DNA of 64,000 bases, from the NCBI RefSeq assembly GCF_007828035.1, contig NZ_VITV01000004.1:635559-699558 (forward strand), in the 5' to 3' direction. The notes below the pieces were generated by a model. It worked only from the letters and a program-made list of their open reading frames with translations, was not told the origin of the DNA and did no database searches. Origin of the DNA: Nitrospirillum amazonense (GTDB taxonomy: Bacteria; Pseudomonadota; Alphaproteobacteria; Azospirillales; Azospirillaceae). Position 1 is the first letter of the stretch. Every line of letters begins with the position of its first letter. Shown here one piece after another: positions 7,660 through 15,209 of the stretch. Both the position numbers and the translations under genes were made by a program.

Positions 7660-8028
7660 ATGGCGCGTTCACAGGGATGGAAGTCGGCTCGCGTTGAGTT
7701 TCGTATCGACGAGGCGGACAGGACGGAACTGATCTCAGCAGCGGCCGCTGACGGCGCCCGTGGCCTGTCGGAATGGGTACGTGTGGTGGCCTTGGCGGCG
7801 GCCCGCCGCCACCCCGTCTACAGCGCCAACGAGTTGGACGTCCTGGCGGCGTTGCGGGAGCAGATACGATCCAATGGTGTCCTGCTGAACCAGATGGCCC
7901 GCCGCTTGAACATGCTGCCCCACGATGACCGGGCCGCCGGCCTGGCCCCGGAACTTGCCGAGGCCATACAGCGGACGAATGGGCTCTATGACGAGCTGGA
8001 CCGCACCCTGAAGCGGGGGCCGCGATAA
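7660..8028 (+). CDS. mobC: MobC-like relaxosome accessory protein
   Basis: A 122-residue protein. The N-terminal part (WKSARVEFRIDEADRTELISAAAADG...LSEWVRVVALAAARR) is a ribbon-helix-helix DNA-binding fold, and the following NELDVLAALREQIRSNGVLLNQMARRLN segment is the helical part seen in mobilisation proteins of the MobC family, which bind oriT and help the relaxase. The ATG at 7660 follows GGAGG; the open frame further upstream runs through the iterons and is not used. No relaxase gene is in the island, so this protein is either left over or works with a relaxase supplied in trans. Confidence 0.75.
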   Translation: MARSQGWKSARVEFRIDEADRTELISAAAADGARGLSEWVRVVALAAARRHPVYSANELDVLAALREQIRSNGVLLNQMARRLNMLPHDDRAAGLAPELAEAIQRTNGLYDELDRTLKRGPR

Positions 8029-8126
8029 ACGGCGCCATCGGAATCCGCCCAGAATTTATTTCGGGGCGGACAGCCCGCGATCCATGTGAACAATGGGGGG
8101 CCTCGACCGATAACGAGGCATCCCCG

Positions 8127-8375
8127 ATGGCTTACAAGAAGAAACCGAACCCGCAACCCATCCAGGCGGCGGAGCCGATTTCCCGCCTGCTGACGCCTGA
8201 GGAGGCGGGACAGTTGATGGGAGTCGCGGCGCAGACCCTGGCGCATTGGCGGAACAGGGGGTGCGGGCCGCGCTACCTGACGCTGACCGCGCGGTGTATC
8301 CGCTACGACGAAGCGGTGCTGCGGGCCTGGCTGGACAGCCGGATCCGGGCATCGACGGCGGAGAACGAGGAATGA
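8127..8375 (+). CDS. AlpA/excisionase-like helix-turn-helix protein
   Basis: An 82-residue protein with a MerR/AlpA-type winged-helix: SRLLTPEEAGQLMGVAAQTLAHWRNRGCGPRYLTLTARCIRYDEAVLRAWLDSR. In related islands such proteins act as recombination directionality factors or as repressors of excision. The stop codon overlaps the start of the next gene (ATGA), so the two are translationally coupled. Which of the two roles applies cannot be told from sequence. Confidence 0.82.
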   Translation: MAYKKKPNPQPIQAAEPISRLLTPEEAGQLMGVAAQTLAHWRNRGCGPRYLTLTARCIRYDEAVLRAWLDSRIRASTAENEE

Positions 8376-8920
8376 CGCGGCGGCGCAATTCATTGGAAGG
8401 CGCCCAGGGCGAACTATTCAAGGCGCGCACCACCTGGTTCCACGTCCTTCACGCCATGATCGAGAACGGCGAGTGCGCGGCGCTGAAGCCCTACGCCACC
8501 GTGGTCTATCTGGTCGTCAAGGCGTATGCCAATTTCCGCGACGGCACGGCGTTCCCCAGCGTTGAAACGATCGCCAGCAAGGCGGGGATGAGCAAGCGCC
8601 AGGTGAGCAGCTCCCTCAAGGTGTTGATTGAGGCCGGCTACCTGGTGGCGACAACCGAGGGCCGGCGCAACAAGTACAAGATCAAGGAGAAGGTGGAACT
8701 TCGGGATCCAGCCGGCATGCCGGCGGCGGTCGCCACTTGGGACTATCTGCCCAACACCTTCATGGAGGCGCTGGAACAGCTGCGGTCCATGTTGGCCGAG
8801 GGCGTTCGCGTGCCGGAAATGGGGCGCCCGGTGGTCATCAAGAACCTGAACATAAACGTGCAGATCAATGCCCGGGACGGCGTCCAGACCGCCCAGGTCG
8901 GGTCCGATGGGGCCGAATAG
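8372..8920 (+). CDS. winged-helix replication-initiator-like protein
   Basis: A 182-residue protein. Residues 15-105 look like the HTH_36-type winged helix of plasmid and phage replication proteins: FPSVETIASKAGMSKRQVSSSLKVLIEAGYLV then a basic wing (EGRRNKYKIKEK). The C-terminal part is without a recognised domain. The start overlaps the AlpA-like gene stop. Its stop codon touches an array of GTGCA-N5-TGCAC dyads with a DnaA box, which strongly suggests that it binds there, either as an initiator or as an autorepressor. Confidence 0.7.
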   Translation: MTRRRNSLEGAQGELFKARTTWFHVLHAMIENGECAALKPYATVVYLVVKAYANFRDGTAFPSVETIASKAGMSKRQVSSSLKVLIEAGYLVATTEGRRNKYKIKEKVELRDPAGMPAAVATWDYLPNTFMEALEQLRSMLAEGVRVPEMGRPVVIKNLNINVQINARDGVQTAQVGSDGAE

Positions 8921-9013
8921 GTGCATATGGTGCACCTATCGCCCTGTGGATAAGGCCCCGATAGGTGCACCATATGCACCTGACACCCCCCGAATCGGTG
9001 CACCACGTGCACC
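8919..9013. promoter_or_regulatory. dyad array with a DnaA box: candidate origin or operator
   Basis: A perfect 23-bp inverted repeat (8919-8941 and 8959-8981) brackets a 17-bp spacer that contains TGTGGATAA (8945-8953), a perfect DnaA box. A third site follows at 8997-9013. Each site contains the dyad GTGCA-N5-TGCAC (spacers TATGG, CCATA, CCACG). DnaA box plus initiator dyads beside a Rep-like gene is the build of a small replication origin. Confidence 0.65.
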
Positions 9014-9038
9014 CTAACGAGACTCTTCTAACGATATG

Positions 9039-9095
9039 CCAAAGGGGGCGGCGCGTAGCGCCATCCCGCGCGCGGCGAAGCGCCGCCCCCTTTGG
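9039..9095. repeat. 16-bp perfect inverted repeat with 25-base loop
   Basis: CCAAAGGGGGCGGCGC at 9039-9054 and its exact complement at 9080-9095. No T-run follows, so a terminator role is not clear. A related, shorter pair (CCAAAGGGG/CCCCTTTGG) recurs at 9572-9580 and 9619-9627. Confidence 0.7.
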
Positions 9096-9293
9096 CTCAT
9101 CCCCCTATAGTCCCCCTTCGGCGCGGCGGGCCTGTGGGCAATTTGCATTCGGGTGGGCGCTGGCCGGCATGGCGGGGCCTAGATCCACCACGAAGCGCGC
9201 GCGGAAGTGGGGGTAAGGCATGACGGCGTCTTTGCGCGAGGAAGCGGGCCGGTTATCCTCGGCTTGAAGGTTGCGATAACGCGGGAGGCGGCC

Positions 9294-9521
9294 GTGGCGA
9301 TGCTGGACGTGGAACGGTACAAGGCGTTGCGATCCATGCGGGTGCCGGAGGCGTGGGCGCTTCAATTGGCCCTATGTGATGAAAAGCGCCCCTTGGCGCC
9401 ATTGGTGTGCGACCTCGCCCGGGACGCTTCCGTAAAGGCGCGCCAGGTCGATTGGATGATGCGTGCCACCCTGTGCCTCAGCCTCATGACCGCCTTCTTG
9501 GTCTTCTCCCCCGGCCGCTGA
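9294..9521 (+). CDS. small hypothetical protein with a C-terminal membrane segment
   Basis: A 75-residue protein (from GTG at 9294, with GGGAGG about 7 bases upstream; an ATG 6 bases later is an alternative). The sequence contains RYKALRSMRVPEAWALQLALCDEKRPLAPLV, then a hydrophobic end LCLSLMTAFLVF that could be one membrane helix. No family recognised. It lies alone between two inverted-repeat regions of the replication/mobilisation module. Coding is supported only by the ribosome site and open frame. Confidence 0.4.
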   Translation: MAMLDVERYKALRSMRVPEAWALQLALCDEKRPLAPLVCDLARDASVKARQVDWMMRATLCLSLMTAFLVFSPGR

Positions 9522-9534
9522 TAGTCCGGTCGCG

Positions 9535-9627
9535 TGCGACCATGCGACCATGCGACCATGCGGCACCGCCGCCAAAGGGGCCGCCGCTCCGCCAGCTTTT
9601 GGGGGCGCTCCGCGTCGTCCCCTTTGG
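9535..9627. repeat. 8-bp tandem repeat followed by an inverted repeat
   Basis: TGCGACCA occurs three times in tandem (9535-9558) plus a partial fourth. Then CCAAAGGGG (9572) and CCCCTTTGG (9619-9627) form an inverted repeat like the one at 9039-9095. The region between the small hypothetical gene and the hip promoter holds nothing else. Confidence 0.55.
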
Positions 9628-9643
9628 CTCAGCGCTATATCCA

Positions 9644-9715
9644 TAGGCGTTTATCCGCCTAATTTGACTTTAGGCGCTTTTTCGCCTATTACCTCCTTAG
9701 GCGCAATTCCGCCTT
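9644..9715 (+). promoter_or_regulatory. hipBA promoter with three phased operators
   Basis: TAGGCG-N6-CGCCTA dyads at 9644-9661 and 9671-9688 and TAGGCG-N6-CGCCTT at 9698-9715; their centres are exactly 27 bp apart. A promoter TTGACT (9664-9669), 17 bases, TATTAC (9687-9692) lies between them, so HipB bound at these sites would cover both promoter boxes. E. coli hipBA has the same build with a different operator sequence. Confidence 0.82.
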
Positions 9716-9725
9716 GGGGAAGGCT

Positions 9726-9962
9726 ATGGGCATCCGCAGCAACACCGATCTTGGCCACACCCTGCGCCAGATGCGCCAGGCCGCCGGCCTGACCCAGGCG
9801 CAGTTGGGCGACAAGGCCAGCCTGCGTCAGCGGACCATCTCGGATGTGGAGCAAGGGCGGGGCTGCACCACGGAAACGCTGTTCGCCCTGCTGACGGCCC
9901 TGGGCGCCGAAATCACGGTGGACGCCCGCCGCGTCACCGACTTCATACCGGGCAACTACTGA
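9726..9962 (+). CDS. hipB: HipB-like antitoxin, XRE-type repressor
   Basis: A 78-residue helix-turn-helix protein: LGHTLRQMRQAAGLTQAQLGDKASLRQRTISDVEQGRG, followed by a dimer strand ALGAEITVD. It should neutralise HipA and repress its own promoter at the three dyads just upstream. The ATG at 9726 has GGGGAAGG before it; a TTG 12 bases earlier is a poorer start. Its stop codon shares one base with the hipA start, the usual toxin-antitoxin coupling. Confidence 0.9.
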   Translation: MGIRSNTDLGHTLRQMRQAAGLTQAQLGDKASLRQRTISDVEQGRGCTTETLFALLTALGAEITVDARRVTDFIPGNY

Positions 9963-11278
9963 TGCCCCGCACTTCTCGCAGCCTTAAGGACAGGCTGGAC
10001 GTCTATCTGGGGCGCAGTCTGGTGGGCGCCCTGGTGCGCGGCGGTGGCGGTGATGTCTCCTTCACCTATGACCGCGACTGGCAGGTCCGCGCCGATGCCC
10101 TGCCGGTATCGCTCAGCCTGCCCCTACAGGCCAAGGCCCATACCGGCCTGGCCGTGGCCGCCTATTTCGACAACCTCTTGCCCGACAGCGACGCCATCCG
10201 CGCCCGCATCGCCATGCGCGAGGGGGCGGCATCCGACCGGCCGTTCGACCTGCTGGCCGCCATCGGCCGGGACTGCATCGGCGCCCTGCGCTTCCTGCCC
10301 CCTGGCGCCGACCCCGGGGACCCGACCCGCATGGAGGCTGACGAGGTGCCGGTGGCGGAGATCGCCCGCCGCCTGCGCCACCTGAAATCCGCTCCCCTTG
10401 GGCGCGAGCAGGGGGACGATGATTTCCGCATCTCCATCGCCGGCGCCCAGGACAAGACGGCCTTCCTGCGCCTGCCCTCGGGTGCTTGGGCCATCCCCCG
10501 GGGGGCCACGCCCACCTCGCACATCTTCAAGCCCCCCATCGGCCTGACGGAGGGGCGGGTGGACCTGTCGGACAGCGTGGAAAACGAATGGCTGTGCCTG
10601 GCCCTATGCCGCGCCCTGGGCCTGCCCGTCGCCAACGCCGCCATCGAGCGGTTTGAGGATCTCACGGTGCTGGTGGTGGAACGGTTCGACCGTCGGCCGA
10701 TGGAGGGTGTCCTCTATCGCCTGCCGCAGGAAGACCTCTGCCAGGCCCTGGGCGTGCCCAGCAGCCGGAAGTATGAGGACAGGGGCGGCCCCGGCATCGT
10801 CCAAATCCTGAAGCTGCTGGCCCGCAGCGACACCCCCGACCAGGACCGGCGGAATTTCCTGAAGGCCCAAATGGTGTTCTGGCTGTTGTCCGCCCCCGAC
10901 GGCCACGCCAAGAACTTTTCCATTTTCCTGACCCCCGGCGGCTTCCGCTTGACGCCGCTCTACGATGTGATGTCGGCCATCCCCTATGGTACCACCTCCC
11001 GCGCGTTCGACCCCGCCCGGGTCAAGCTGGCCATGGCGGTGGGGCGCAACCGCCATTACCGGGTACGGGACATCGCCTTGCGGCACTGGCGCCAGACCGC
11101 CGAGGCGGCCGGGCTGGCGGAGCGCGTGGTTGAGGAGATCATCGCCGAGTTGCGTGCCGACTTGGACGCCACGCTTCAGAGCCTTCGGCCAAGCCTGGGC
11201 CATCATGTGCCGGCGGACCGGGTGGATCGGCTTTGCGATCACCTCGCCCACAACGTTAAGAGCCTGGCGGTTGCCTAA
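9962..11278 (+). CDS. hipA: HipA-like serine/threonine kinase toxin
   Basis: A 438-residue kinase of the HipA fold; E. coli HipA phosphorylates glutamyl-tRNA synthetase and stops growth. Visible elements: N-terminal subdomain with LPVSLSLPL and YFDNLLPD (residues 47-74), the phosphorylated loop SIAGAQDKTA with S158, ATP-binding region VVERFDR (238-244), catalytic APDGHAKNFS with D313 and N318, and the metal Asp D335 in LYDV. All residues needed for activity are present, so it appears intact. Length is normal. It may serve as an addiction module for the island or as a defence effector. Confidence 0.93.
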   Translation: MPRTSRSLKDRLDVYLGRSLVGALVRGGGGDVSFTYDRDWQVRADALPVSLSLPLQAKAHTGLAVAAYFDNLLPDSDAIRARIAMREGAASDRPFDLLAAIGRDCIGALRFLPPGADPGDPTRMEADEVPVAEIARRLRHLKSAPLGREQGDDDFRISIAGAQDKTAFLRLPSGAWAIPRGATPTSHIFKPPIGLTEGRVDLSDSVENEWLCLALCRALGLPVANAAIERFEDLTVLVVERFDRRPMEGVLYRLPQEDLCQALGVPSSRKYEDRGGPGIVQILKLLARSDTPDQDRRNFLKAQMVFWLLSAPDGHAKNFSIFLTPGGFRLTPLYDVMSAIPYGTTSRAFDPARVKLAMAVGRNRHYRVRDIALRHWRQTAEAAGLAERVVEEIIAELRADLDATLQSLRPSLGHHVPADRVDRLCDHLAHNVKSLAVA

Positions 11279-11296
11279 TTGGCGACTTGGACAATC

Positions 11297-11326
11297 TTGC
11301 CAACTCCGGGCAGGGGCGCCTACAAA
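11297..11326 (+). promoter_or_regulatory. possible promoter of the defence operon
   Basis: TTGCCA (11297-11302), 18 bases, TACAAA (11321-11326), 44 bp before the first reading frame of the operon. It is the best sigma-70-like pair in the 91-bp gap after hipA, but the match is only moderate and read-through from hipBA is also possible. Confidence 0.35.
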
Positions 11327-11369
11327 GAGTTGAGATACCTCTTGTAGATATCGTCAGAAGGGGCGGCCT

Positions 11370-11570
11370 ATGGCCTTGGGGGAAGCGGACACCCGCCGCA
11401 AATTCATCGTCCCGTTGCTGCAGCAGGCGGGCTGGGATGACGAACCTCATGCCATCAATGAGCCGCGTACCTTCACCGATGGCCGGGTGATTTTTGTCAG
11501 TGGCACGGTCATTCTGCTCAACCAGCCGGCGGTTGATGCGGCTGCCCGTCGCCAAGAAGGACTGGTGTAA
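11370..11570 (+). pseudogene. truncated HsdR-like N-terminal fragment
   Basis: A 66-residue frame. Residues 4-43 (GEADTRRKFIVPLLQQAGWD then EPRTFTDGRVIF) resemble the start of type I restriction HsdR subunits and related helicase-nucleases (E-A-x-T-R ... AGW ... TDGRI). The rest of the nuclease domain is missing and the end (LLNQPAVDAAARRQEGLV) does not continue the family. The stop overlaps the start of the helicase gene by one base, so it may still act as a translated leader. Could also be a genuine small protein. Confidence 0.5.
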
Positions 11571-14500
11571 TGGCACGCCTGGAAGACCTCACGCCCAACG
11601 CCTCCGTGCGCGGCGTCTTGCCCAACGGGCTGGTGACGGTGGTCAATGTCCAATGGCACGGTTCCGCCGCCGTTGAGCTGACCTACAAGACGCCAGAGGG
11701 CAAGGTCGCCAACGAATTGCTCTACCGTCATGATGAGGAGCGGATCGAGGTGGCGACGGTGGGCAGGCCGTGGTCCTTCGACGGCGACGGTGGCCTGTTC
11801 CGGTTGGTTTCCGAGGCCCAGCGCATTCGCCTGGCCCATCTGTTCGACCCCGTGCTGGCCGTGCACACCTCGGTTGTGGAACCGCTGCCGCACCAGATCA
11901 CCGCTGTTTACGAGTCCATGCTGCCGCGCCAGCCGCTGCGCTTCCTGCTGGCCGACGATCCCGGTGCGGGCAAGACCATTATGGCCGGCCTGTTGATGAA
12001 GGAGCTGATCGCCCGTGGCGACCTTCAGCGGTGCATGGTGGTTTGCCCAGGTAGCCTGGCGGAGCAATGGCAGGATGAGCTTTACCGGCGCTTCCAGTTG
12101 CCCTTTGAGATTTTGACGAACGACAAGCTGGAGGCCGCCCGCACCGGCAACTGGTTCCTGGAGAACAACCTGGTCATCGCCCGCCTCGACAAGCTCTCGC
12201 GGGATGAAGATGTGCAGCAGAAGCTGCAAGCCCCCGACTGCCGGTGGGACCTGGTAGTATGCGACGAGGCCCACAAGCTGTCGGCGACCTTCTTCGGCGG
12301 GGAGATCAAGTACACCAAGCGTTACCGGCTGGGCCAGATGCTTTCCTCGCTGACCCGGCACTTCCTGCTGATGACGGCGACGCCCCACAACGGCAAGGAA
12401 GAAGACTTCCAGCTTTTCATGGCGCTGCTGGACGGCGACCGCTTCGAGGGTCGCTTCCGCGACGGCACCCACACCGCCGACGTGTCCGACCTGATGCGCC
12501 GCATGGTCAAGGAGAAGCTGCTGAAGTTTGATGGCAAGCCGCTGTTCCCGGAGCGCATCGCCTACACGGTGCCCTACAAGCTGTCCGACCCCGAGGCACA
12601 GCTGTACCAGGAGGTCAGCGATTACGTCCGTCAGGAGTTCAACCGAGCCGACGCGCTGCAAAACGATAAGCGTGCGGGCACGGTCGGCTTTGCCCTGACC
12701 ATCCTGCAACGGCGTCTCGCCTCCTCCCCGGAGGCGATTTACCAATCGCTGCGCCGTCGGCGGGAGCGGTTGGAAAGCCGTATGCGGGAACTGGAAATCC
12801 TTCAGCGCGGGGCCGAGGTCGGCGCCATGCTGTCCGCCGGGCGTATGCTTGATGCCGACGATGTGGAGGACCTGGATGACGCGCCCGACAATGAGGTGCA
12901 GGCGGCTGAGGAAGAATTTCTCGACCAAGCCACCGCCGCCCGCAGCATCGGCGAACTCAAGATCGAAATCGACACCCTGAAGCGGTTGGAGGCCTTGGCG
13001 CTGTCCATACGCCGCAGCGGGGAGGACAAGAAGTGGCGCGAACTGGCCAGTCTGCTGTCTGAGATTTTCACGCCGGCGCTTATCGCCAACCGTTTGGCCG
13101 AAGAGGCGGAGCCCTATGATGCAGGCGTCCCGGCCATCCCCAAGCCCGCCCCGTCGCCACGCCAGAAGCTGGTGCTGTTCACCGAGCACCGCGACACCTT
13201 GAACTACCTGGAAGGCCGCATCACCGCCCTGCTGGGGCGCCGGGAGGCGGTGGTCGCCATCCACGGCGGCTTGGGCCGGGAGGAGCGCAAGAAGGCGGAG
13301 GAGGCCTTCAAACACGACCCCGAGGTCAAGGTGCTGCTGGCCACCGACGCGGCGGGGGAAGGCATCAACCTTCAGCGCGCCCACCTGATGGTGAACTATG
13401 ATCTGCCCTGGAACCCCAACCGCTTGGAGCAGCGCTTCGGCCGCATCCATCGCATCGGCCAGACCGAGGTCTGCCATCTGTGGAACCTGGTGGCCGAGGA
13501 AACCCGCGAGGGCGATGTCTACCGCAAGCTGCTGGAGAAGCTGGAGCAGGCGCGTCAGGCCCTGGGCGGCCAGGTCTTCGACGTGCTGGGCAAACTCCAG
13601 TTCGGCGGCAAGCCGCTACGTGAGCTGCTGATCGACGCCATCCGCTACGGCGAACAGCCCGAGGTCCGCGCGCGCCTGGATCAGGTCATCGACGATGCCG
13701 TCGACCGTGACCATCTGTGCGGCCTGCTGGAGGATGGGGCGCTGGTCCAGGACACCATGGACGTCAGCAAGGTCAACCGCATCCGGGAAGAGATGGAGCG
13801 GGCGGAGGCCAAACGCCTGCAACCCCACTACATCGAATCTTTCTTTATGGAGGCCTTCCGCCGCCTGGGCGGCAGTACCAAGCAGCGGGAGCCGCGCCGG
13901 TATGAGATCACCCACGTCCCCGCCCCCATCCGCAACCGTGACCGGCTGATCGGCATCGGTGAGCCGGTGCTGTCACGGTACGAGCGCATCGCGTTCGACA
14001 AGCCCCTGGTGGCGCCCATGGGTCAGCCTTTGGCTGCCTTCGTCTGCCCCGGCCACCCCTTGTTGGACTCGGTCATCGATATCACGCTGGAACGCCACCG
14101 CGACCTGCTGCGCCGGGGCACCATCCTGGTGGACGAGCGCGACTATGGCACTCATCCCCGCCTCCTGTTCACCTTGGAACACGCCATCCAGGACGGCGCG
14201 GTGACGCGGGGTGGGGAGCGGCGCGTCGTTTCCAAGCGCATGCTCTATGTGGAGATGGACGAGGGAGGCACCACCCGGCCCCTACACCACGCCCCCTATC
14301 TGGACTTCCGCCCGCTGAAGGAGGGCGAGCCCGATGTGGACGCCATTCTGGCCCGGCCAGAATGCGCCTGGATCAGCCCGGGCCTGGAGGCCCAAGCCAT
14401 CGGCCATGCCATCGGTACCGTGGTGCCTGAGCATTTGGCCGAGGTGAAGGCCCGCAAGCTCGCCCTGCTGGCAAAGACCGAGGCGGCGGTGAAGGACCGC

Positions 14501-15145
14501 CTGACCAAGGAGATCACCTATTGGGACCACCGTGCCGAACAACTGAAGCACCAGGAACTGGCGGGCAAGACCAACGCTAACCTCAATTCCGGCGAGGCCC
14601 GCAAGCGGGCAGACGCCCTTCAGGCCCGGCTGGAAAAGCGCCTGGAGGAGATCAAGCAGGAACGGCAGATGTCGCCCCTGCCGCCCGTGGTGCTGGGCGG
14701 CCTGCTGGTGGTGCCGGTGGGCCTGCTGGCGGCCATGACCGGTCGGTCCCTGCCCACACCGCCCATAGACACCCTGGCCGCCGCCGCGCGGGCACGTGAC
14801 ATCATCATGCAGGTTGAACGCGGCCTGGGCTTCGAGCCGGTTGACCGCGAGTTTGAGAAGTTGGGCTATGACATCGAAAGCCGGGTGCCTGGCACCGGCC
14901 GTCTGCGGTTTATCGAGGTCAAGGGCCGGGTGACGGGGGCGGAGACGATCACCGTGACCCGCAACGAGATTCTGACCTCGCTCAACAAGCCTGACGACTT
15001 CATTTTGGCGGTGGTGGAATTCGACGGGCCGGACCACCGCGTCCATTACATCCGCCAGCCCTTCACGCGGGAGCCGGACTTTGGCGCCAACAGCGTCAAC
15101 TACAGCTTTGCCGGATTGATCGCCAAGGCGGGGGCCGTGGCATGA
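11570..15145 (+). CDS. SNF2/DEAD-like helicase with C-terminal DUF3883
   Basis: A 1191-residue superfamily 2 helicase. Walker A is ADDPGAGKT (residues 128-136), motif II is CDEAHKL (DEAH at 232-235), motif III LMTATPHNG, and motif VI NRLEQRFGRIHRIGQ (from about 617). A coiled, charged linker holds many Arg/Glu. The end (about 1080-1160) is DUF3883, with FEKLGYDIESR and LRFIEVKGR, a restriction-nuclease-like fold common in defence proteins; FIEVKG carries the acidic/Lys residues such folds use. It heads the operon and probably translocates on DNA, as in helicase-methylase-ATPase defence systems. Confidence 0.9.
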   Translation: MARLEDLTPNASVRGVLPNGLVTVVNVQWHGSAAVELTYKTPEGKVANELLYRHDEERIEVATVGRPWSFDGDGGLFRLVSEAQRIRLAHLFDPVLAVHTSVVEPLPHQITAVYESMLPRQPLRFLLADDPGAGKTIMAGLLMKELIARGDLQRCMVVCPGSLAEQWQDELYRRFQLPFEILTNDKLEAARTGNWFLENNLVIARLDKLSRDEDVQQKLQAPDCRWDLVVCDEAHKLSATFFGGEIKYTKRYRLGQMLSSLTRHFLLMTATPHNGKEEDFQLFMALLDGDRFEGRFRDGTHTADVSDLMRRMVKEKLLKFDGKPLFPERIAYTVPYKLSDPEAQLYQEVSDYVRQEFNRADALQNDKRAGTVGFALTILQRRLASSPEAIYQSLRRRRERLESRMRELEILQRGAEVGAMLSAGRMLDADDVEDLDDAPDNEVQAAEEEFLDQATAARSIGELKIEIDTLKRLEALALSIRRSGEDKKWRELASLLSEIFTPALIANRLAEEAEPYDAGVPAIPKPAPSPRQKLVLFTEHRDTLNYLEGRITALLGRREAVVAIHGGLGREERKKAEEAFKHDPEVKVLLATDAAGEGINLQRAHLMVNYDLPWNPNRLEQRFGRIHRIGQTEVCHLWNLVAEETREGDVYRKLLEKLEQARQALGGQVFDVLGKLQFGGKPLRELLIDAIRYGEQPEVRARLDQVIDDAVDRDHLCGLLEDGALVQDTMDVSKVNRIREEMERAEAKRLQPHYIESFFMEAFRRLGGSTKQREPRRYEITHVPAPIRNRDRLIGIGEPVLSRYERIAFDKPLVAPMGQPLAAFVCPGHPLLDSVIDITLERHRDLLRRGTILVDERDYGTHPRLLFTLEHAIQDGAVTRGGERRVVSKRMLYVEMDEGGTTRPLHHAPYLDFRPLKEGEPDVDAILARPECAWISPGLEAQAIGHAIGTVVPEHLAEVKARKLALLAKTEAAVKDRLTKEITYWDHRAEQLKHQELAGKTNANLNSGEARKRADALQARLEKRLEEIKQERQMSPLPPVVLGGLLVVPVGLLAAMTGRSLPTPPIDTLAAAARARDIIMQVERGLGFEPVDREFEKLGYDIESRVPGTGRLRFIEVKGRVTGAETITVTRNEILTSLNKPDDFILAVVEFDGPDHRVHYIRQPFTREPDFGANSVNYSFAGLIAKAGAVA

Positions 15146-15209
15146 GTATATCGTTCACCCAACTATCTTGCCGAACAATCACTCCGACCTGACCAGAGCG
15201 AGACACCGA

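Noticed and set aside
7286-7732. 148-codon ORF with heptad repeats
   Set aside because: The heptads only reflect the 21-bp iterons; the frame overlaps the mobC start and lacks a ribosome site.
11447-13477. 676-codon open frame on the minus strand
   Set aside because: It is the antisense shadow of the helicase gene, caused by high GC in third codon positions; no domain is visible.
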